The notes: a model not told the origin generated them from the letters alone. DNA of 64,000 nucleotides from Thalassotalea_A litorea (GCF_043642205.1 NZ_JBHZSG010000005.1:1-64000); one strand, 5' to 3'. Positions 26,718-36,140 are shown, counted from the stretch's first letter. Program-made: numbers and translations.

Positions 26718-27464
26718 ATGTCAGGACTTTTTAATTTAGACGGTAAAGTCGCATTGGTGACTGGTGCCAGCCGTGGTATCGGCAAAGCAATTGCCCAACA
26801 ACTGGCAGGTGCTGGTGCAACTGTTATTGGTACCGCGACATCGGAAAAGGGTGCCAGCGCGATCAGTGACTATCTGGGTGAGCAGGGGAAAGGCTTTGCT
26901 TTGAACGTTACGTCTCAAGATTCCGTGGATGAATTATTTGCGGCGATCAAAGAACAGTTTGGCGGTGTAGATATTCTGGTAAATAACGCCGGTATCACAC
27001 GTGATAATTTAATGATGCGAATGAAAAATGATGAATGGGACGATATTATCGCCACTAATTTGTCGTCGCTATATAAATTAAGCAAAGCTGTAATGCGCCC
27101 AATGATGAAGAACCGTTCGGGTCGCATCATTAGCATAGGTTCTGTTGTTGGTTCTATGGGGAATGCCGGGCAGGTAAACTACGCGACAGCTAAAGCAGGG
27201 CTGCTTGGTTTTACCAAATCATTAGCCAAAGAAGTGGCTTCTCGCGGAATCACGGTTAACGCGGTTGCTCCGGGTTTTATAGACACAGATATGACCCAAA
27301 CATTGAGTGATGAACAAAAACAAGCGATATTCTCGCAAGTGCCTGCGAATCGCCTGGGTAAGCCAGAAGAAATTGCCAGCACGGTATTATTTTTAGCGTC
27401 CGATGCTGCTGCATACATTAACGGTGAAACGATTCACGTTAATGGTGGCATGTATATGGCGTAA
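26718..27464 (+). CDS. fabG: 3-oxoacyl-ACP reductase
   Basis: NADPH-dependent reductase of the elongation cycle. 248 aa short-chain dehydrogenase. Nucleotide-binding GASRGIGKAIA, NNAGITRDNLMMRM, and the catalytic Y and K in YATAKAGLLG with the Ser in ISIGSVVGSMG. The C-terminus INGETIHVNGGMYM is that of FabG. SD AAGGA lies 8 nt before the ATG. It is separated from acpP by a 326-bp gap with its own signals. Confidence 0.97.
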   Translation: MSGLFNLDGKVALVTGASRGIGKAIAQQLAGAGATVIGTATSEKGASAISDYLGEQGKGFALNVTSQDSVDELFAAIKEQFGGVDILVNNAGITRDNLMMRMKNDEWDDIIATNLSSLYKLSKAVMRPMMKNRSGRIISIGSVVGSMGNAGQVNYATAKAGLLGFTKSLAKEVASRGITVNAVAPGFIDTDMTQTLSDEQKQAIFSQVPANRLGKPEEIASTVLFLASDAAAYINGETIHVNGGMYMA

Positions 27465-27790
27465 TGGGATTAACGATTTAAGTCCCACTATTTTTATGAC
27501 AGGCAAGATAATCTCCGTTTAATGGTGGGTTGATTATCTCCGCTTTTTTATAGAGAATAGTTCATAAAAATTCGCATTGATCGAACCTTGACCGTTCGTT
27601 CATTGATTTGCAAATCGATGGCTCGACGTAAATAATTGATTTTTTATTCGTCCATCTTTGAGCGATAAATATTTGATAAGTCATCAGGTTTGACCAGCTG
27701 TAATTTACTGATAAATACTTGCATGGTGACCGGTTGGCGAATAAACTACAGGCAATTTTTATAATTGCTAATTTTAGTAAAGGAAAAAAA
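27465..27790 (+). promoter_or_regulatory. fabG-acpP intergenic region with palindrome and direct repeats
   Basis: No gene seen in 326 bp. Three structures stand out. GATAATC / GATTATC forms an inverted repeat near 27507-27540. A 20-bp palindrome with one mismatched pair is centred on TTTGCAAA (27601-27620). The 12-mer GATAAATA(T/C)TTG occurs at 27664-27675 and again at 27710-27721. acpP is normally transcribed far more than its neighbours, so a dedicated promoter is expected here; the palindrome is a candidate operator. No -35/-10 pair is strong enough to name. Confidence 0.45.
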
Positions 27791-28024
27791 ATGAGTACTA
27801 TCGAAGAACGCGTTAAAAAAATTATTGTTGAGCAATTAGGTGTTAAAGAAGAAGAAGCAAAAAATGAAGCATCTTTTGTTGATGATTTAGGTGCAGATTC
27901 TTTAGATACCGTTGAGCTAGTAATGGCTCTTGAAGAGGAATTCGACACTGAAATTCCTGATGAAGAAGCGGAAAAGATTACTACTGTTCAAGCTGCAATT
28001 GATTACGTTACAGCTAACAGCTAA
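27791..28024 (+). CDS. acpP: Acyl carrier protein
   Basis: 77 aa acidic carrier protein. The phosphopantetheine site is S37 in LGADSLDTVELVMALEEEF. The start is ATG 27791 after a strong SD (AAAGGA); the frame continues upstream but that part does not resemble ACP. The codon choice is that of a highly expressed gene. A terminator after the gene, before fabF, probably reduces read-through and gives the excess of ACP over FabF. Confidence 0.98.
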   Translation: MSTIEERVKKIIVEQLGVKEEEAKNEASFVDDLGADSLDTVELVMALEEEFDTEIPDEEAEKITTVQAAIDYVTANS

Positions 28025-28042
28025 TCAATATTGATTCGAAAT

Positions 28043-28065
28043 AGGCGGTTAATACCGCCTTTTTT
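28043..28065 (+). terminator. Terminator or attenuator between acpP and fabF
   Basis: Stem AGGCGGT / ACCGCCT with a TAAT loop, then T5-GT4. It lies 19 nt after the acpP stop and 33 nt before fabF. Confidence 0.88.
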
Positions 28066-28097
28066 GTTTTTATTCTTTTCAAACGGAGATTGGATTC

Positions 28098-29336
28098 GTG
28101 ATGCGCCGAGTTGTGGTAACTGGACTGGGCTTACTAAGTCCATTGGCAAATGACCCTGAATCTACCTGGCAAAAACTGATGTCAGGAACCAGCGGTATTG
28201 GCCCAATTGAACATTTTGATATTAGCAACTTTCCCACCAAATTCGCAGGCCTGATCAAAGGTTTTGATGCGGAATCTTTCGGTATAGCCAAAAAAGAAAC
28301 CCGTAAAATGGATTTGTTCATCCAATATGGGATCGCAGCCGGAAATCAGGCATTAGCTGATTCAGGTCTGGAAATTAACGACGAAAATGCCCCTCGGATA
28401 GGTGTTGCCGTTGGTTCAGGTATCGGCGGCTTAGGTTTAATCGAAGAAAACCACGAAAAAATTCTTAAAAATGGGATCAGAAAACTGTCGCCATTTTTTT
28501 GTCCAGCCACAATTTTGAATATGATTTCCGGGCATTTATCCATCATGCATGGGTTAAAAGGACCAAACATTTCCATTGTGACTGCCTGTACGACCGGCGT
28601 ACACAATATTGGTCATGCCGCACGCATGATCGCCTATGGCGATGCCGATGCGATGCTGGCCGGCGGCGCAGAAAAAGCGTCAACGGTATTAGGTATTGGC
28701 GGTTTTACCGCAGCGCGAGCATTATCAACTCGCAATGAAGCACCTCAACAAGCTTCTCGACCTTGGGATAAAGATCGTGACGGCTTTGTATTAAGTGACG
28801 GTGCTGGTGTGATTATGCTTGAAGAATATGAGCATGCTAAAGCGCGTGGCGCTAACATTTATGCCGAGCTTGCCGGCTTTGGCATGAGTGGCGATGCATT
28901 CCACATTACATCGCCACCAGAAGATGGTAGCGGCGGTGCAGCGGCAATGAGCAATGCACTTCGCGATGCTCAAGTAAACCCAGAGCAAGTGGGCTATATT
29001 AACGCTCACGGCACATCAACGCCCGCTGGCGATATTGCCGAAACCAATGGTATGAAATCCGTATTTGGTGAGCATGCTTACAAAATGGCGGTTTCATCAA
29101 CCAAATCCATGACCGGTCATATGTTAGGTGCAGCAGGGGCAGCGGAAGCGATATTTACGATTCAGTCTCTGGTCAACCAAGCCATTGCGCCGACGGTCAA
29201 TCTGGATAATCCTGGCGAAGGTTGCGATCTTGATTACGTACCCCATCAGGCCCGTGATGCACAGCTAGAATATGCGTTGTGCAACTCTTTTGGCTTTGGC
29301 GGCACTAACGGCTCTTTACTGTTTAAAAAGATTTAA
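28098..29336 (+). CDS. fabF: Beta-ketoacyl-ACP synthase II
   Basis: Elongating condensing enzyme, 412 aa. Starts RRVVVTGLGLLSPLAN. The nucleophilic Cys is in VTACTTGVHNIGHAAR, and the two active-site histidines are in NAHGTSTPAGD and STKSMTGHMLGAAGAAEA. NSFGFGGTNGSL closes the protein. GTG 28098 has GGAG 9 nt upstream; ATG at 28101 is an equally possible start with longer spacing. E. coli FabF has Ser after the second Thr of the Cys motif (CTSG), here CTTG, a minor change. Confidence 0.96.
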   Translation: MMRRVVVTGLGLLSPLANDPESTWQKLMSGTSGIGPIEHFDISNFPTKFAGLIKGFDAESFGIAKKETRKMDLFIQYGIAAGNQALADSGLEINDENAPRIGVAVGSGIGGLGLIEENHEKILKNGIRKLSPFFCPATILNMISGHLSIMHGLKGPNISIVTACTTGVHNIGHAARMIAYGDADAMLAGGAEKASTVLGIGGFTAARALSTRNEAPQQASRPWDKDRDGFVLSDGAGVIMLEEYEHAKARGANIYAELAGFGMSGDAFHITSPPEDGSGGAAAMSNALRDAQVNPEQVGYINAHGTSTPAGDIAETNGMKSVFGEHAYKMAVSSTKSMTGHMLGAAGAAEAIFTIQSLVNQAIAPTVNLDNPGEGCDLDYVPHQARDAQLEYALCNSFGFGGTNGSLLFKKI

Positions 29337-29370
29337 TTTCTATTTGAAATTATTCCCTTGCACTTCCTTA

Positions 29371-29410
29371 AATAAGCCTGTTTACTAGCTGGTAAACAGG
29401 CTTATTTTTT
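29371..29410 (+). terminator. Rho-independent terminator after fabF
   Basis: 15-bp perfect stem AATAAGCCTGTTTAC / GTAAACAGGCTTATT with a 6-nt loop and a T-rich 3' side. It ends 8 nt before pabC, so pabC depends on read-through or on a promoter inside fabF. Confidence 0.9.
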
Positions 29411-29417
29411 ATCCGTT

Positions 29418-30206
29418 ATGTTATACAGCTCGGTTAACTTTTTCCCACAATCAGAGATTTCCATTGCCGACAGAGGACTTGCATTTGGCGATGGTATTTT
29501 TACCACGGCGCTTGTTCAGGAAGGCCAAGTGCAATGGCTGGAACAGCACATAGAGCGCTTGTCTTATGGCTGCCAGGCATTGCAAATTAATATGCCCGAC
29601 TTTGCGCGTTTAAAAACGCACCTCAATCATGTTTGTGCGCCTTACCATAGGGCAGTGCTGAAAGTGATGGTCACCGCAGGTAACTCTGGCAGGGGATACG
29701 GCCGAAACCCTGACAATAACGCCAATATTATTGTGACCATTAACGACTATCCTGGGCATTTTGACGATTGGCGTAAACGTGGTGTTCATTTAGGAGTTGC
29801 GGCGACACGATTAGGGTTAAACCCCAATTTAGCTGGCATCAAGCATATGAATCGGCTGGAACAGGTGCTGGTTCGTAACGAATTGGACGCGGTCGCATAT
29901 GATGATCTCGTCGTTTGTGATTTAAACGGTTTTATCGTAGAGACCAGTAGCTGCAATTTATTCTGGCAGCTTGATAATTGTTGGTACACCGCTGATTTGA
30001 GTAGCAGTGGTGTCAACGGACTGGCCAGTCAACGATTGTTAAACACGCTGGGACAGGTTAAAATTGTCCAACATACAATCGAGCAGTTGCAGCAAGCGCA
30101 ATCGATGTTTATTTGCAATGCATTGCTGCAGATTGCCCCGGTAAGGCAGTTTTTGGATCGACCGCTTTCAACAACATTAAGCCGGGAAATAAAGGAAGTT
30201 TTCTAA
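29418..30206 (+). CDS. pabC: Aminodeoxychorismate lyase PabC
   Basis: PLP fold-type IV enzyme releasing 4-aminobenzoate from aminodeoxychorismate for folate synthesis. 262 aa. N-terminal ISIADRGLAFGDGIFTT, the Schiff-base Lys in GIKHMNRLEQVL, and VETSSCNLFW match the family. The start is ATG 29418, 8 nt after the fabF terminator. The stop shares one base with the mltG start (TAATG), so the two are translationally coupled. Branched-chain transaminases share the fold, but context supports PabC. Confidence 0.93.
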   Translation: MLYSSVNFFPQSEISIADRGLAFGDGIFTTALVQEGQVQWLEQHIERLSYGCQALQINMPDFARLKTHLNHVCAPYHRAVLKVMVTAGNSGRGYGRNPDNNANIIVTINDYPGHFDDWRKRGVHLGVAATRLGLNPNLAGIKHMNRLEQVLVRNELDAVAYDDLVVCDLNGFIVETSSCNLFWQLDNCWYTADLSSSGVNGLASQRLLNTLGQVKIVQHTIEQLQQAQSMFICNALLQIAPVRQFLDRPLSTTLSREIKEVF

Positions 30207-31198
30207 TGTGGCGCTGGATTACAGGTCTATTTTTACTGGGGATGATTGCCATTGCCGGACTTTATGTCAAAGTACAGCAGTCGGTACAGCAACCGCTCAA
30301 CATTTCTCAAACTCACCTTTATACGCTAAATAAAGGGAGCAGCTACCATAGCCTGCTAAAACACGCAGAACAACATCAGTGGATTGATTCGGTATGGGCG
30401 CTAAAGCTTTACGGCAAACTAAATCCAGACCTTACCCAAGTTAAAGCGGGAACCTATCAATTACAATCTTCATTCACTTTCTCACAATTACTGGCACTGT
30501 TAGTAAAGGGAAAAGAGCACCAGTTTAAAATCACCTTTGTTGAAGGCAGTACTTTCAAAGAATGGTTAGTGATGTTAACGAAACATCCCCATGTAAAACA
30601 CACATTAAACGATACATCCTGGGAGCAAATGCAACATCATTTTCCCGGAGCTATGCACCCAGAAGGGTTATTTTTCCCTGATACATATACCTTTCCCCAG
30701 GGAACGGATGATATAAGCATTCTTCGTCAGGCCTACGCACGCATGCAAAAAGAACTCGAAGATAGCTGGCAGAAACGCGCTAAAGGTTTGCCTTATGATA
30801 ATGCTTATCAGGCGCTGATCATGGCATCGATAATCGAAAAAGAAACCGCAGTTATTGCGGAACAACCACTGATCAGTGCGGTATTCGTTAATCGATTACG
30901 AAAACGCATGCGATTACAAACCGATCCGACCATTATTTATGGCCTGGGTGAACGCTATAACGGCGACATTACCTATGCAAACATTCGTGAAAAAACCGCA
31001 TATAACACCTATCAGATCAATGGATTACCACCAACACCCATTGCCATGCCAGGCAAATCGGCATTAGATGCGAGTGTGCAACCGGCAGACAGCAACTATC
31101 TATATTTCGTCAGTAAAGGCAACGGTGAGCATATTTTTTCCACAAATCTGGCGGATCATAATCGCGCAGTTGATAAGTACCAAAGAGGGAAATCATGA
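30206..31198 (+). CDS. mltG: Endolytic murein transglycosylase MltG (YceG-like)
   Basis: Cleaves nascent peptidoglycan strands at the inner membrane and helps set glycan length. 330 aa. One N-terminal membrane helix (WITGLFLLGMIAIAGLYV), a LysM-like part, then the catalytic YceG domain with the Glu in MASIIEKETAV and the signature RLQTDPTIIYGLG. The chosen ATG overlaps the pabC stop; the frame runs open further upstream inside pabC. The last 4 nt overlap tmk (ATGA). Confidence 0.95.
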   Translation: MWRWITGLFLLGMIAIAGLYVKVQQSVQQPLNISQTHLYTLNKGSSYHSLLKHAEQHQWIDSVWALKLYGKLNPDLTQVKAGTYQLQSSFTFSQLLALLVKGKEHQFKITFVEGSTFKEWLVMLTKHPHVKHTLNDTSWEQMQHHFPGAMHPEGLFFPDTYTFPQGTDDISILRQAYARMQKELEDSWQKRAKGLPYDNAYQALIMASIIEKETAVIAEQPLISAVFVNRLRKRMRLQTDPTIIYGLGERYNGDITYANIREKTAYNTYQINGLPPTPIAMPGKSALDASVQPADSNYLYFVSKGNGEHIFSTNLADHNRAVDKYQRGKS

Positions 31199-31830
31199 GC
31201 CAATCTGGCAAATTTATTGTCATCGAAGGAATCGAAGGCGCGGGTAAGTCCAGCGCCATAGGCGTAATAGAACGAACGTTAGTGGAATATGGCATTGACT
31301 ATATTAAAACTCGCGAGCCCGGTGGCACGCCGCTGGCGGAGTCGCTGCGAAGTCTTGTCAAATCCCCGGATATCGAAGAAACCCTGACGCCTGAATGTGA
31401 ACTTTTATTGATGTACGCAAGCCGCTCGCAATTAATTCACAATGTCATTAAACCGGCCCTTGGCAACGGCCAATGGGTTATTGGCGATCGTCATGATTTG
31501 TCTTCGCGTGCTTATCAAGGTGGAGGACGTCAGATGGATGATGCTACTCTGGAAAGCCTCGCAAATATCACCTTAAAAGGCTTTAAGCCCGACCTAACGT
31601 TTTATTTGGATATTGATCCGAGCGTAGGTTTGCAAAGAGCAGCAAGTCGTGGAGAACTCGACCGCATTGAGCAGGAACAGATAGAATTTTTCTATCGCGT
31701 TCGTGATAAGTATTTGAGTTTTGCAAACCGTGATGAACACATAGTGATAATTGACGCGGCACAGTCGATGGAAAATGTGCATGCGCAAATTGCACACCAG
31801 CTGCGACACTATTTACAGGAAAACAGTTAA
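31195..31830 (+). CDS. tmk: Thymidylate kinase
   Basis: Phosphorylates dTMP to dTDP. 211 aa. The P-loop is IEGIEGAGKSSA, followed by TREPGGTPLAE (DR-type TMP site) and DRHDLSSRAYQGGGR, the lid region lying near residues 145-155. The start overlaps the mltG stop by 4 nt. The mltG-tmk-holB-tatD order is conserved with E. coli. Confidence 0.97.
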   Translation: MSQSGKFIVIEGIEGAGKSSAIGVIERTLVEYGIDYIKTREPGGTPLAESLRSLVKSPDIEETLTPECELLLMYASRSQLIHNVIKPALGNGQWVIGDRHDLSSRAYQGGGRQMDDATLESLANITLKGFKPDLTFYLDIDPSVGLQRAASRGELDRIEQEQIEFFYRVRDKYLSFANRDEHIVIIDAAQSMENVHAQIAHQLRHYLQENS

Positions 31831-31835
31831 CCAAT

Positions 31836-32801
31836 ATGGGTGAAGACGCGCTATCTCAAAAGAACTGGCTGGCTCCCATTACCGGGCAATTAACACAGCT
31901 ATTGACGCAGCAGAGGTTACCCCATGGCCTGTTATTTAATGGCCATCCGGGAAGCGGTACCTGGGAATTAGGTTATTGGCTGGCACGACAATTAATTTGT
32001 ACTGAAAATGGTCTTTGGGGACCGGCATGCGGTCAATGTAAAGCCTGCTCATTACTTAGGGCAGGAAATCATCCGGATCTCGTTCATATCGAAGCGGAGA
32101 AAGCCCATATCGGTGTAGACGGTATCCGTCAAGCCAATCAGTTTTTGGTTAAAAAAGCCCAGTTAGGACAGGCAAAGGTGGTGATTATCCAACAGGCAGA
32201 ATTAATGACCGAAGCTGCCGCGAATGCATTATTGAAAACATTGGAAGAGCCAACACCGTTTAGTTTTCTTATTCTGACCAGTTATGATAGCGATCGCTTA
32301 TTGCCGACGATACAGTCTCGATGCACCCGGTTTGATATACGTCCACCGGTAGGGCAAGCGTTAACGCAAAGTCTGGGGAATTCGCCATTAATTGATGACT
32401 ATTCCAATATGTGCCATCTGCCACAATTACAAAGTGAAGAGCAGGCGCAACTGTTTGGCACATTTGAAACCTTGTTTAACGATTGGTTGCTACAACCACA
32501 ATATATGGATGAATTGCTCGCTTTTTTAAATGAGCATTCGCTGGCGTTAGGTTGGTTAATGCAACAGTTTAGCGCTGCGATCCGACAAGCAAATCAGTGG
32601 CAAGGCATTCGTCAACATCAAGGTTTGGCGATACTCAGCAGGCAAAGCCCGGATAATCTTACACAGGCGATGGTGTTGATCACTAATGCCAGCAAGCAAT
32701 TAAAACAACTCACCCAAGCGAATAAAAAGTTTGTGATTGAATCCTTACTTATTGATTTACTTAAATTGATAGGTAACAATGCAGAAATGCGTACGCGTTA
32801 A
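31836..32801 (+). CDS. holB: DNA polymerase III delta' subunit
   Basis: Clamp-loader subunit, 321 aa. The zinc-binding cysteines are C-x-x-C spaced in CGQCKACSL with an upstream cysteine. The Walker A equivalent reads GHPGSGTWEL, without the Lys, as expected for delta', which does not hydrolyse ATP. ANALLKTLEEP and the SRC sensor (QSRCTRF) are present. It begins 5 nt after tmk and is followed by the pilZ gene after 12 nt. Confidence 0.95.
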   Translation: MGEDALSQKNWLAPITGQLTQLLTQQRLPHGLLFNGHPGSGTWELGYWLARQLICTENGLWGPACGQCKACSLLRAGNHPDLVHIEAEKAHIGVDGIRQANQFLVKKAQLGQAKVVIIQQAELMTEAAANALLKTLEEPTPFSFLILTSYDSDRLLPTIQSRCTRFDIRPPVGQALTQSLGNSPLIDDYSNMCHLPQLQSEEQAQLFGTFETLFNDWLLQPQYMDELLAFLNEHSLALGWLMQQFSAAIRQANQWQGIRQHQGLAILSRQSPDNLTQAMVLITNASKQLKQLTQANKKFVIESLLIDLLKLIGNNAEMRTR

Positions 32802-32813
32802 CAGGAAGTAAAA

Positions 32814-33140
32814 ATGACCCAAATCACCTTGGAATTTGCCAATGAAAAAGACTTGTATCTATCTTACATGCCTTTTTTGAAACAAGGCGGCTTATTCATC
32901 AAAACGACCCAGGCATACGAACTTGGCGATACGATTTCCCTGCAGGTGTTACTCCCCGGGCAAGAAGAACATGTGACGATGCAAACTCACGTGTGCTGGA
33001 TCACGCCCCCTGGCGCTCACAATGGCACAGAATCTGGTGTAGGCGTGGCCTTTTTGGACGATGAGTTTAACGTTCGTAATCAAATTGAAACTAGCCTTGG
33101 GCGAATGCTAAATTCAAAAGAACCCACCTATACCATGTAG
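32814..33140 (+). CDS. PilZ-domain protein
   Basis: 108 aa, a single PilZ domain, as in the type IV pilus protein PilZ of Pseudomonas, encoded between holB and tatD there too. The sequence has VGVAFLDDEF but no R-x-x-x-R c-di-GMP motif near the N-terminus. It is therefore probably of the PilZ type that binds pilus-assembly partners (PilB/FimX) rather than c-di-GMP. SD AGGAAG is 6 nt before the ATG. No pilus genes are in the window. Confidence 0.88.
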   Translation: MTQITLEFANEKDLYLSYMPFLKQGGLFIKTTQAYELGDTISLQVLLPGQEEHVTMQTHVCWITPPGAHNGTESGVGVAFLDDEFNVRNQIETSLGRMLNSKEPTYTM

Positions 33141-33194
33141 CTTGCATTGCAAGTTACGTGCTAAAATTCGGTTTTTCCTAAACCGGAGCTTTTT

Positions 33195-33971
33195 GTGTTT
33201 ATCGACTCCCATTGTCATCTGGACCGACTAAAACTATCTGAATTTCCTGGCGGCATTCGCGAGGTTATAGAACTTGCCAGCGAAGCTCGTGTATCGCGCA
33301 TGCTATGCGTGTCAGTGACCCTGGACGAATTTGAAAATATGGCGGCAGTGACGCAGCCCTATAGTCATGTGGACATTTCCTGTGGAACTCACCCTTTAAA
33401 CCAAGGCGACGAAATCGATATCGAGCGCCTGGCACAGCTTGCAGATCATTCTCGGGTTGTCGCCATCGGGGAGACAGGACTAGATTATTTTTATGCGCCA
33501 GAAACGAAGCAGGTGCAGCAGGACTCCTTTCGAAAACACATTAAGGTTGCCAAACAGTTAAATAAGCCCTTAATTATCCATACTCGTGATGCACGTCAGG
33601 ACACATTGGACATTATGCGTGAAGAAGGTGCTGAACAGGTGGGTGGGGTTTTACATTGCTTTACCGAGAGCTGGGAAATGGCTGAACAGGCGATGCAGAT
33701 GGGGTTTTATATCTCATTTTCCGGCATCGTTACGTTTAAAACGGCGAGTGACCTTAGAGCTGTTGCGGCAAAAGTCCCGGATGACAGATTTTTAATTGAA
33801 ACCGATGCGCCCTATCTAGCGCCTGTGCCTCATCGTGGCAAACAAAATCAGCCGTCGTTTGTAGTGCATGTTGCTGAGTTGTTGGCGGATGTTCGAGGCC
33901 AGACCATTGAACAGATAGCCGAATTGTCGAGTGCCAATTATTACCGGCTTTTTCATAAAACAAACACTTAG
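33195..33971 (+). CDS. ycfH: TatD-family metal-dependent hydrolase YcfH
   Basis: 258 aa. It starts at GTG 33195 after SD GGAG, opening MFIDSHCHLDRL with the HxH metal site. Further ligands are in GETGLDYFY, IIHTRDA and IETDAPYLAP. The family includes 3'-5' DNA exonucleases and D-aminoacyl-tRNA deacylase-like members; the true substrate of this paralogue is not settled. It is the last gene of the rightward lipid/tmk cluster. Its final 4 nt overlap the end of the convergent batD. Confidence 0.93.
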   Translation: MFIDSHCHLDRLKLSEFPGGIREVIELASEARVSRMLCVSVTLDEFENMAAVTQPYSHVDISCGTHPLNQGDEIDIERLAQLADHSRVVAIGETGLDYFYAPETKQVQQDSFRKHIKVAKQLNKPLIIHTRDARQDTLDIMREEGAEQVGGVLHCFTESWEMAEQAMQMGFYISFSGIVTFKTASDLRAVAAKVPDDRFLIETDAPYLAPVPHRGKQNQPSFVVHVAELLADVRGQTIEQIAELSSANYYRLFHKTNT

Positions 33972-35368
33972 TCGTTGGGGCATTGTCGGGGGTTGATATT
34001 TAACAGCTCCCGATCCTCCCAGACTCTTTCCTTGGCTAAACGCTCTGGTTTTAGCAAACTCAGCATTTTACGACGCGCAAAGCTGCCACGGGTAACCAGT
34101 TTTTTCTCTGGGATCGGCTCATTAATATCATAGGCAAGCGCAACAAGCTCTTGCAAATAGGTACGTTGCGGCTCTATCGGGAAATAACGGTGTAAAGTCG
34201 AATATCGTTCCCCGCCAGTGCGTAAATACCGGTACAAATACTCGCAGGATTGTCGATAGTTGCCATCATGACAGCTGCTGATATAAGCGCGTCGATATTG
34301 GCGCCTTTGATAACGGGTAACTTGTTTATAAAAACCGAGTATTTCCTGTCGCTTTCTTATCGAGATAATGACCAGAGTAACCAAAACAATGACGCCAAAC
34401 ACCCGTTCCCAGGGAATGGTGGGGATCGGCGCTATTTGCTCATTTTTTCGAGGTTTTTGTTGTTGGTTTGGGTCACTTGCTATTTCGATGTTAAAACCTG
34501 GAAGCTTGCGAGTCTTGAGTGTATTTTTGCTCGGATCCCAATAATAGAACGTTTGCTCTGCCATTGTATAATTACCGGCTTGCTCAAAAATATAGGTGCG
34601 AGTCTGGTGACGACTACTGCTAAACTCCCCGCGAGACTGGTTGTCCTTTAGAATGGGCTCTTCGTCGAAAACACTGATCCCTTCAACGCTCATTTGCGCT
34701 AATTCTGGTAGCATCATCGCTGGCACTCGTTCGGCATAAAATTCAACTTCCTGAGTTATGCTATCACCAATTTGGTAATCGGCTTTTTTATCAAAATCGC
34801 TGCGCTGTTTTACGCTAAAGGTATCGGTAACGACATAGTGATCGATCAACGCCAACTGCTTTGGTTGCGAAACCGAAAAATTCATTGGGTTTAATTGCCA
34901 AAATCCTTCAACCGTTCCAGAGTGTTCTGTGTTTACCGAAACAAACACACGTATCTGCGGTAAGCTGTACTCACCTTCATCGAGCGGGTAGATAGTAATG
35001 TCTCTTGACTGGGTGGCCCAGGTCGCGCCATCAATCATCCTCGATGAATTGAACGCCATGCCGTCAAATGGCAGGACGATTGCATTTTCCAAATCAAATT
35101 TTTCGATGCGAGTACCTCTGGAAAACCAGCGATTGGTTGCGACCTCTACCTGAAAAGTGACTGCCTGACGAGCAATGGTGTTGTCTTGACCAAGACGTTT
35201 AATGTTAATTTGTAATTGCTCATTGTCGATGAGCGACTCAATCGTCTGAGCGGGCTTGGTATCGGGATTATTTGAGCGGCTTTGAGCATTGAAGGAAATC
35301 GAGAGGAAAAGCAATCCACATGTCGCAAGCAGACCCGGCCAGATTGAGCATGACTTAATCATCATCAT
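33968..35368 (-). CDS. batD: BatD-like membrane protein of the Bat operon
   Basis: 466 aa from the ATG at 35368 (SD AGGTGA 5 nt upstream). A signal-like segment (CSIWPGLLATCGLLFLSISFN) leads into an extracytoplasmic beta-rich BatD region with FSRG and IYPLDEGEYSLPQI type repeats. One transmembrane helix follows (VFGVIVLVTLVIISI, about 335-352), then a cytoplasmic, basic tail. The frame can be extended upstream to 35422, inside the preceding gene, but the overlapped ATGATGATG is the natural start. BatD is the last gene of the operon. Function in oxygen or envelope stress is proposed for Bat proteins elsewhere; the mechanism is unknown. Confidence 0.88.
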   Translation of the reverse strand: MMMIKSCSIWPGLLATCGLLFLSISFNAQSRSNNPDTKPAQTIESLIDNEQLQINIKRLGQDNTIARQAVTFQVEVATNRWFSRGTRIEKFDLENAIVLPFDGMAFNSSRMIDGATWATQSRDITIYPLDEGEYSLPQIRVFVSVNTEHSGTVEGFWQLNPMNFSVSQPKQLALIDHYVVTDTFSVKQRSDFDKKADYQIGDSITQEVEFYAERVPAMMLPELAQMSVEGISVFDEEPILKDNQSRGEFSSSRHQTRTYIFEQAGNYTMAEQTFYYWDPSKNTLKTRKLPGFNIEIASDPNQQQKPRKNEQIAPIPTIPWERVFGVIVLVTLVIISIRKRQEILGFYKQVTRYQRRQYRRAYISSCHDGNYRQSCEYLYRYLRTGGERYSTLHRYFPIEPQRTYLQELVALAYDINEPIPEKKLVTRGSFARRKMLSLLKPERLAKERVWEDRELLNINPRQCPND

Positions 35369-36140
35369 TGTCACCTGGTTGTTGAGACGGTGTTTTGTCT
35401 TGATTGTTGTTGCCGCTGCCACGTTGTAACTGCACTGCGAATTTAATGGCCAGAAATCTCGCCGGATCTTTTTGTACCTGACGCAGCCACATTTGTGCTA
35501 ATTGCGGGTCCTGAAGTATATCTTCGGCACTGTACTGTTCCAGCTGCTTCACTGAAACCTTTCTTTCGGCGCCATCAGCCGTTTGTGGATCATCCCCCAA
35601 TTCTTTGGGAGCGTCACTGCTCTCCTGTTGTTGGCTTTGGGAAATACGGTTCACTTCATCAATGATGCTTTGGACGATGTCTAAGTTAGTTTGCGCGGGT
35701 TGATAATCCGGGTATTGTTCCAGTAAAGCCTGATAGACCCCTTTCGCTCTTACATATCTTCGGCCCTGAGCATAGGCATTTCCCCGGGCCAGCAGGTCTG
35801 TTGGCTCGTCAAACTGACTATACAGGTTGGCAGCCGTATCAAACTCTTCTGCGCCATAATAACTATATGCCTGCCAGCGACTATCGTTGAAGTGCTCGCC
35901 TGCCTGTTGATAGTTTCCCAGCTTAAACAAAATGGCTCCCTGCTGATCAGGGGTAAGCCAAAGGTCGACAAACTGTTGAGGTTTCAAGCTGATGTAGCTA
36001 ATCAGTAATACCACAAGGAGCACCAATAGCGCTTTTCGATTGCCGGAGATTTTTTGTTTGCCACTACGCCAGTAATGCTTCAGACGGCCTAATAGCCAGC
36101 TCATGCCTTGCTCGGAATTTGCTTTAGGATGAATTACCAT
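35355..36140 (-). CDS. batC: TPR membrane protein (BatC-like)
   Basis: 261 aa from ATG 36140, overlapping the batB stop; ATG 36152 is an alternative. One transmembrane helix (ALLVLLVVLLISYISL) follows a cytoplasmic N-terminus. Then come TPR-like helices (AILFKLGNYQQAGEHF, ARGNAYAQGRRYVRAKGVYQALL) and a hydrophilic linker. The C-terminus reads GSGNNNQDKTPSQQPGDNDDD, very acidic and disordered, as in BatC and BatB-fusion tails elsewhere. It lies between the two VWA genes and batD. Confidence 0.85.
   Translation of the reverse strand: MVIHPKANSEQGMSWLLGRLKHYWRSGKQKISGNRKALLVLLVVLLISYISLKPQQFVDLWLTPDQQGAILFKLGNYQQAGEHFNDSRWQAYSYYGAEEFDTAANLYSQFDEPTDLLARGNAYAQGRRYVRAKGVYQALLEQYPDYQPAQTNLDIVQSIIDEVNRISQSQQQESSDAPKELGDDPQTADGAERKVSVKQLEQYSAEDILQDPQLAQMWLRQVQKDPARFLAIKFAVQLQRGSGNNNQDKTPSQQPGDNDDD

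Noticed and set aside
31930..31990. HolB as an active ATPase that lost its Walker lysine
   Set aside because: Absence of the Walker A lysine is normal for the delta' subunit, so it is not a defect.
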